Assembly: GCA_002713825.1 (NCBI GenBank)
Contig: PAUU01000059.1
Coordinates: forward strand, 1 to 5,342
DNA length: 5,342 bases
Direction of reading: 5' to 3'
Origin: Acidiferrobacteraceae bacterium
GTDB taxonomy: Bacteria > Pseudomonadota > Gammaproteobacteria > Arenicellales > UBA868
The position numbers were made by a program, and so were the translations under genes. Each line of letters begins with the position of its first letter. The first letter of the stretch is position 1. This document shows positions 4,462 through 5,342 of the stretch, one piece after another. The notes beneath the pieces are model-generated. The model made no database searches. It worked only from the letters and a program-made list of their open reading frames with translations, and was not told where the DNA came from.

Positions 4462-5342
4462 TTGAAAGATAAAATTCCCCAGTCCCCGCCGTTTCAGTGG
4501 TCTTTTCTGGCGCCCCAGTACTGGGGTACCTGGTCGCTTGCTGCTGTGATCGCTCTAGGCACTTTATTGCCGCGCCCGTGGATATTGGCGCTCGGACGGC
4601 GGATCGGGCGACTCTTTTACCGCATCAACCAAAAACGCGTGGCGATAGCGCGCGTTAATCTTGAATGGTGTTTTCCGGAGTTTACGGCTGAGGAGCGGGA
4701 AACCTTGCTCCGGCTTCATCTGGTTCGCTATGGCCAAGCAATCGTGGACATGGGGTTGGTCTGGTGGGCATCGCGTAGTCGGATAGACCGCCTATGCACA
4801 GTGTCAGGGGGAGAGGAACTCCAACGCCTGCGTGCCTCCGGCGAGAAGGTGCTTTTGGTGATTCCGCATGTGCTCGGTATTGATATGACCGGAGCTGCGT
4901 TGTCGGCTCTGGCGCCGGGGGCCTCAATGATGAAGACCCCTTCAAATCCTCTCTTGCATCGTTGGTTGTGGCGAGGTCGCAGCCGTTTTGGCGCAAGGAT
5001 CTATACCCGAAACCAGGGGTTGCGGCCGCTGGTCAAGGCAATCCGGACGGGCCATGTCGGATACCTCATGCCGGATGAAGACCTGGATGGCGTCTACTGT
5101 GTCTTTGCGCCATTCTTCGGGATCCCGACCGCGACCTTACCGGTCGTCGGGCGGATTGCCAGGATGACCGACGCCAAAGTCATGCCGGTATTTTGTGAAC
5201 TGGATAACCGAGGCCGATATCACGTGACCATCGGGCCACCATTGTCCGGATTTCCGAGCGGCGATATCGAGGCGGATGCCGCTGCGGTGAATGCTGCTTT
5301 CGAAACCGGGATTCGGACGGCTCCGGAACAGTATCTCTGGAC
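4462..5342 (+). CDS. LpxL/LpxM-family lipid A acyltransferase (3' end beyond window)
   Basis: Members transfer a secondary acyl chain (lauroyl, myristoyl or similar) from acyl-ACP to a lipid A precursor at the inner face of the inner membrane. The frame shows the family N-terminus FQWSFLAPQYWGTW, a hydrophobic segment (about 25-42), NLEWCFPE (66-73), the catalytic HX4D motif as H136-VLGI-D141, RNQGLRPLVKAI, the PDED segment, and APEQYLW at the truncated end. These segments look somewhat more like LpxM than LpxL, but I would not assign the acyl chain or order of action, hence no symbol. No ATG is available: the frame is open back to 4336 and the first sensible start is TTG at 4462, which places H136 close to the corresponding residue in E. 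coli LpxL; CTG at 4414 overlaps the argG stop. No clear Shine-Dalgarno is seen. It follows argG by 44 bases and may be co-transcribed with it. Confidence 0.88.
   Translation, partial: MKDKIPQSPPFQWSFLAPQYWGTWSLAAVIALGTLLPRPWILALGRRIGRLFYRINQKRVAIARVNLEWCFPEFTAEERETLLRLHLVRYGQAIVDMGLVWWASRSRIDRLCTVSGGEELQRLRASGEKVLLVIPHVLGIDMTGAALSALAPGASMMKTPSNPLLHRWLWRGRSRFGARIYTRNQGLRPLVKAIRTGHVGYLMPDEDLDGVYCVFAPFFGIPTATLPVVGRIARMTDAKVMPVFCELDNRGRYHVTIGPPLSGFPSGDIEADAAAVNAAFETGIRTAPEQYLW

Noticed and set aside
4682..4996. 104-residue minus-strand ORF
   Set aside because: It is a shadow of the acyltransferase frame, which carries clear family motifs across the same bases.

Overview
The window comes from a gammaproteobacterial chromosome that I cannot place to genus. 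The evidence is a sigma-32 with the RpoH-box QRKLFFNLR, a Gram-negative lipid A-type acyltransferase, a gammaproteobacterial-style FtsY, and the ftsY-rpoH neighbourhood itself. Genes are of moderate GC (a little over half by eye), whereas the gap between ftsY and rpoH is only about 21% GC. All genes look like intact core genes. I see no insertion sequence, CRISPR array, tRNA, rRNA or phage gene.

Layout, left to right. Positions 1-124 are non-coding leader, possibly with the first codons of a divergent gene at 1-20. ftsY (125-1069, +) is the SRP receptor. An AT-rich gap (1070-1234) carries a sigma-70-like promoter and a perfect CIRCE operator (1174-1200), the HrcA heat-shock repressor site. 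rpoH (1235-2095, +) is the heat-shock sigma factor. argF (3008-2106, -) converges on rpoH with only 10 bases between them. The argF-argG divergent gap (3009-3196) holds a terminator-like hairpin and a competing long-range stem on the argF strand, plus an extended -10 promoter for argG. argG (3197-4417, +) is argininosuccinate synthase. A lysophospholipid acyltransferase of the LpxL/LpxM family (from about 4462, +) runs off the window end.

Functionally there are three blocks: protein targeting plus heat shock (ftsY, rpoH), two consecutive steps of arginine synthesis from ornithine (argF then argG, transcribed divergently), and outer-membrane lipid A acylation. The most notable signal is the CIRCE operator directly in front of rpoH. 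It suggests that HrcA, itself gauged by GroEL, controls synthesis of sigma-32, placing one heat-shock circuit on top of another. The usual gammaproteobacterial ftsE and ftsX genes, normally between ftsY and rpoH, are absent here, and the CIRCE-bearing AT-rich segment lies in their place.
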